DNA of 46,633 nucleotides. Source: Bacteroidales bacterium UBA4070. GTDB lineage: Bacteria > Bacteroidota > Bacteroidia > Bacteroidales > VadinHA17. The notes beneath the pieces were generated by a model, which saw nothing but the letters and a program-made list of their open reading frames with translations, searched no databases and was not told the DNA's origin. The DNA lies in assembly GCA_002383485.1 (NCBI GenBank), contig DFYY01000039.1:1-46633 (forward strand), written 5' to 3'. The translations under genes and the position numbers were made by a program. Positions 46,173-46,633 of the stretch are shown here, piece by piece (positions within the stretch are counted from its first letter, which is position 1; every line of letters begins with the position of its first letter).

Positions 46173-46633
46173 ATGAAATATCCGGCAAACCAAATGGAGT
46201 TTGAAGAAATGTTTAAATCGGAGCAAGACTGCGTAGATTACTTGGCATCATTAAGATGGCCAAAAGGTTTTGAATGCCCCCAATGTGGCTCAATTCGATT
46301 CTGGAAAAAGAGCAAAGGGCGTTATGAATGTTCTGATTGCCATAAAGAAACTACAGTGACAAATAACACAATGTTTCATAAAAGCACCAAGCCCTTGCTA
46401 ATCTGGTTTCATGCCATTTGGTGGATGATTGCCCAAAAGAATGGTGTTAGTGCAAAGGGGTTGCAAAAGGTGCTTGGATTAGGAAGCTATCAAACTGCTT
46501 GGACTTGGTTGCATAAGTTCAGACGATTAATGGCCTTAAGTGGCAGAAGTAAGTTAGAGGGCGTTGTTGAAGTGGATGAAGTCTTAGTTGGTGGCAAAAC
46601 TCCAGGGAAGTGCGTATTCTTGCGATTCCGGAC
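46173..46633 (+). CDS. IS1595/ISXO2-type transposase, N-terminal part (runs off the window)
   Basis: The frame is open from the Met at 46173 to the last base, giving 153 codons. An N-terminal zinc ribbon (CPQCG...CSDC, residues about 36-60) precedes TMFHKSTKPLLIWFHAIWWM and the start of the DDE domain, with the first catalytic Asp in VEVDEVLVGGK. This is the usual opening of ISXO2-like transposases. The remainder is outside the window, so intactness cannot be judged. It is the same family and orientation as the remnant at 25506-25790. Confidence 0.85.
   Translation, partial: MKYPANQMEFEEMFKSEQDCVDYLASLRWPKGFECPQCGSIRFWKKSKGRYECSDCHKETTVTNNTMFHKSTKPLLIWFHAIWWMIAQKNGVSAKGLQKVLGLGSYQTAWTWLHKFRRLMALSGRSKLEGVVEVDEVLVGGKTPGKCVFLRFR

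Noticed and set aside
25506..46633. A proven composite transposon carrying the PUL
   Set aside because: Only a remnant and an incomplete gene are visible and no matching ends or target duplication were found; kept only as a hypothesis.
1..46633. CRISPR arrays, tRNA or rRNA genes
   Set aside because: No regularly spaced repeats of suitable size and no tRNA or rRNA signatures were seen.

Overview
The window is chromosomal DNA from a member of the Bacteroidota, most likely a Bacteroidales/Marinilabiliales-like lineage. Supporting evidence is a SusC/SusD pair, a hybrid two-component regulator with Reg_prop repeats, a type IX secretion (T9SS) C-terminal sorting domain, a DUF4837 lipoprotein, a Bacteroidetes-type ABC-F protein and several Bacteroidetes-style lipoproteins. 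No rRNA, tRNA or CRISPR array was seen.

Positions 1-22180 look like host backbone and are relatively G+C rich. A minus-strand envelope/isoprenoid block comes first: an M23 peptidase, dxr, rseP, a 59-residue tatA and a DUF4837 lipoprotein. It is followed by a gamma-glutamyltranspeptidase (minus), then a plus-strand run of a methyltransferase, an OsmC protein, a flavin-reductase-like protein, a YD-repeat-like lipoprotein and a two-domain rhodanese lipoprotein. Facing these, and sharing a terminator, is a minus-strand sulfur-trafficking operon: two half-size YeeE/YedE proteins and two envelope rhodanese homologues whose active-site Cys is Ser. An M28 peptidase, an ATP-grasp protein, a CPBP-family membrane protein, an asymmetric ABC-F ATPase and a tricorn-like S41 protease follow.

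Positions 22330-25790 are an insertion-sequence cluster: a frameshifted IS110 transposase, an intact IS66 transposase and the 3' remnant of an IS1595/ISXO2-type transposase. A 15-bp perfect inverted repeat delimits 179 bp directly upstream of the IS110 gene and is a candidate for the IS-encoded guide (bridge) RNA.

Positions 26283-46086 are visibly more A+T rich and carry one all-plus-strand polysaccharide utilisation locus (PUL). In order it holds an HTCS sensor/regulator, a cytoplasmic GH130 enzyme, an MFS transporter, a lipoprotein of unrecognised family, SusC, SusD, a LamG surface glycan-binding lipoprotein, a frameshifted protein with a possible alpha/alpha-barrel, and a large T9SS-secreted protein. 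The N-terminal half of that last protein is a paralogue of the lipoprotein. Inferred logic: surface proteins bind and cut a glycan, SusCD imports oligosaccharides, periplasmic enzymes trim them, MFS moves a small saccharide inward and GH130 splits a beta-mannosidic bond. The PUL is bracketed by a second IS1595-type transposase that runs off the right edge. The paralogous pair plus the frameshifted neighbour is the best candidate in the window for undescribed carbohydrate-active enzymes.
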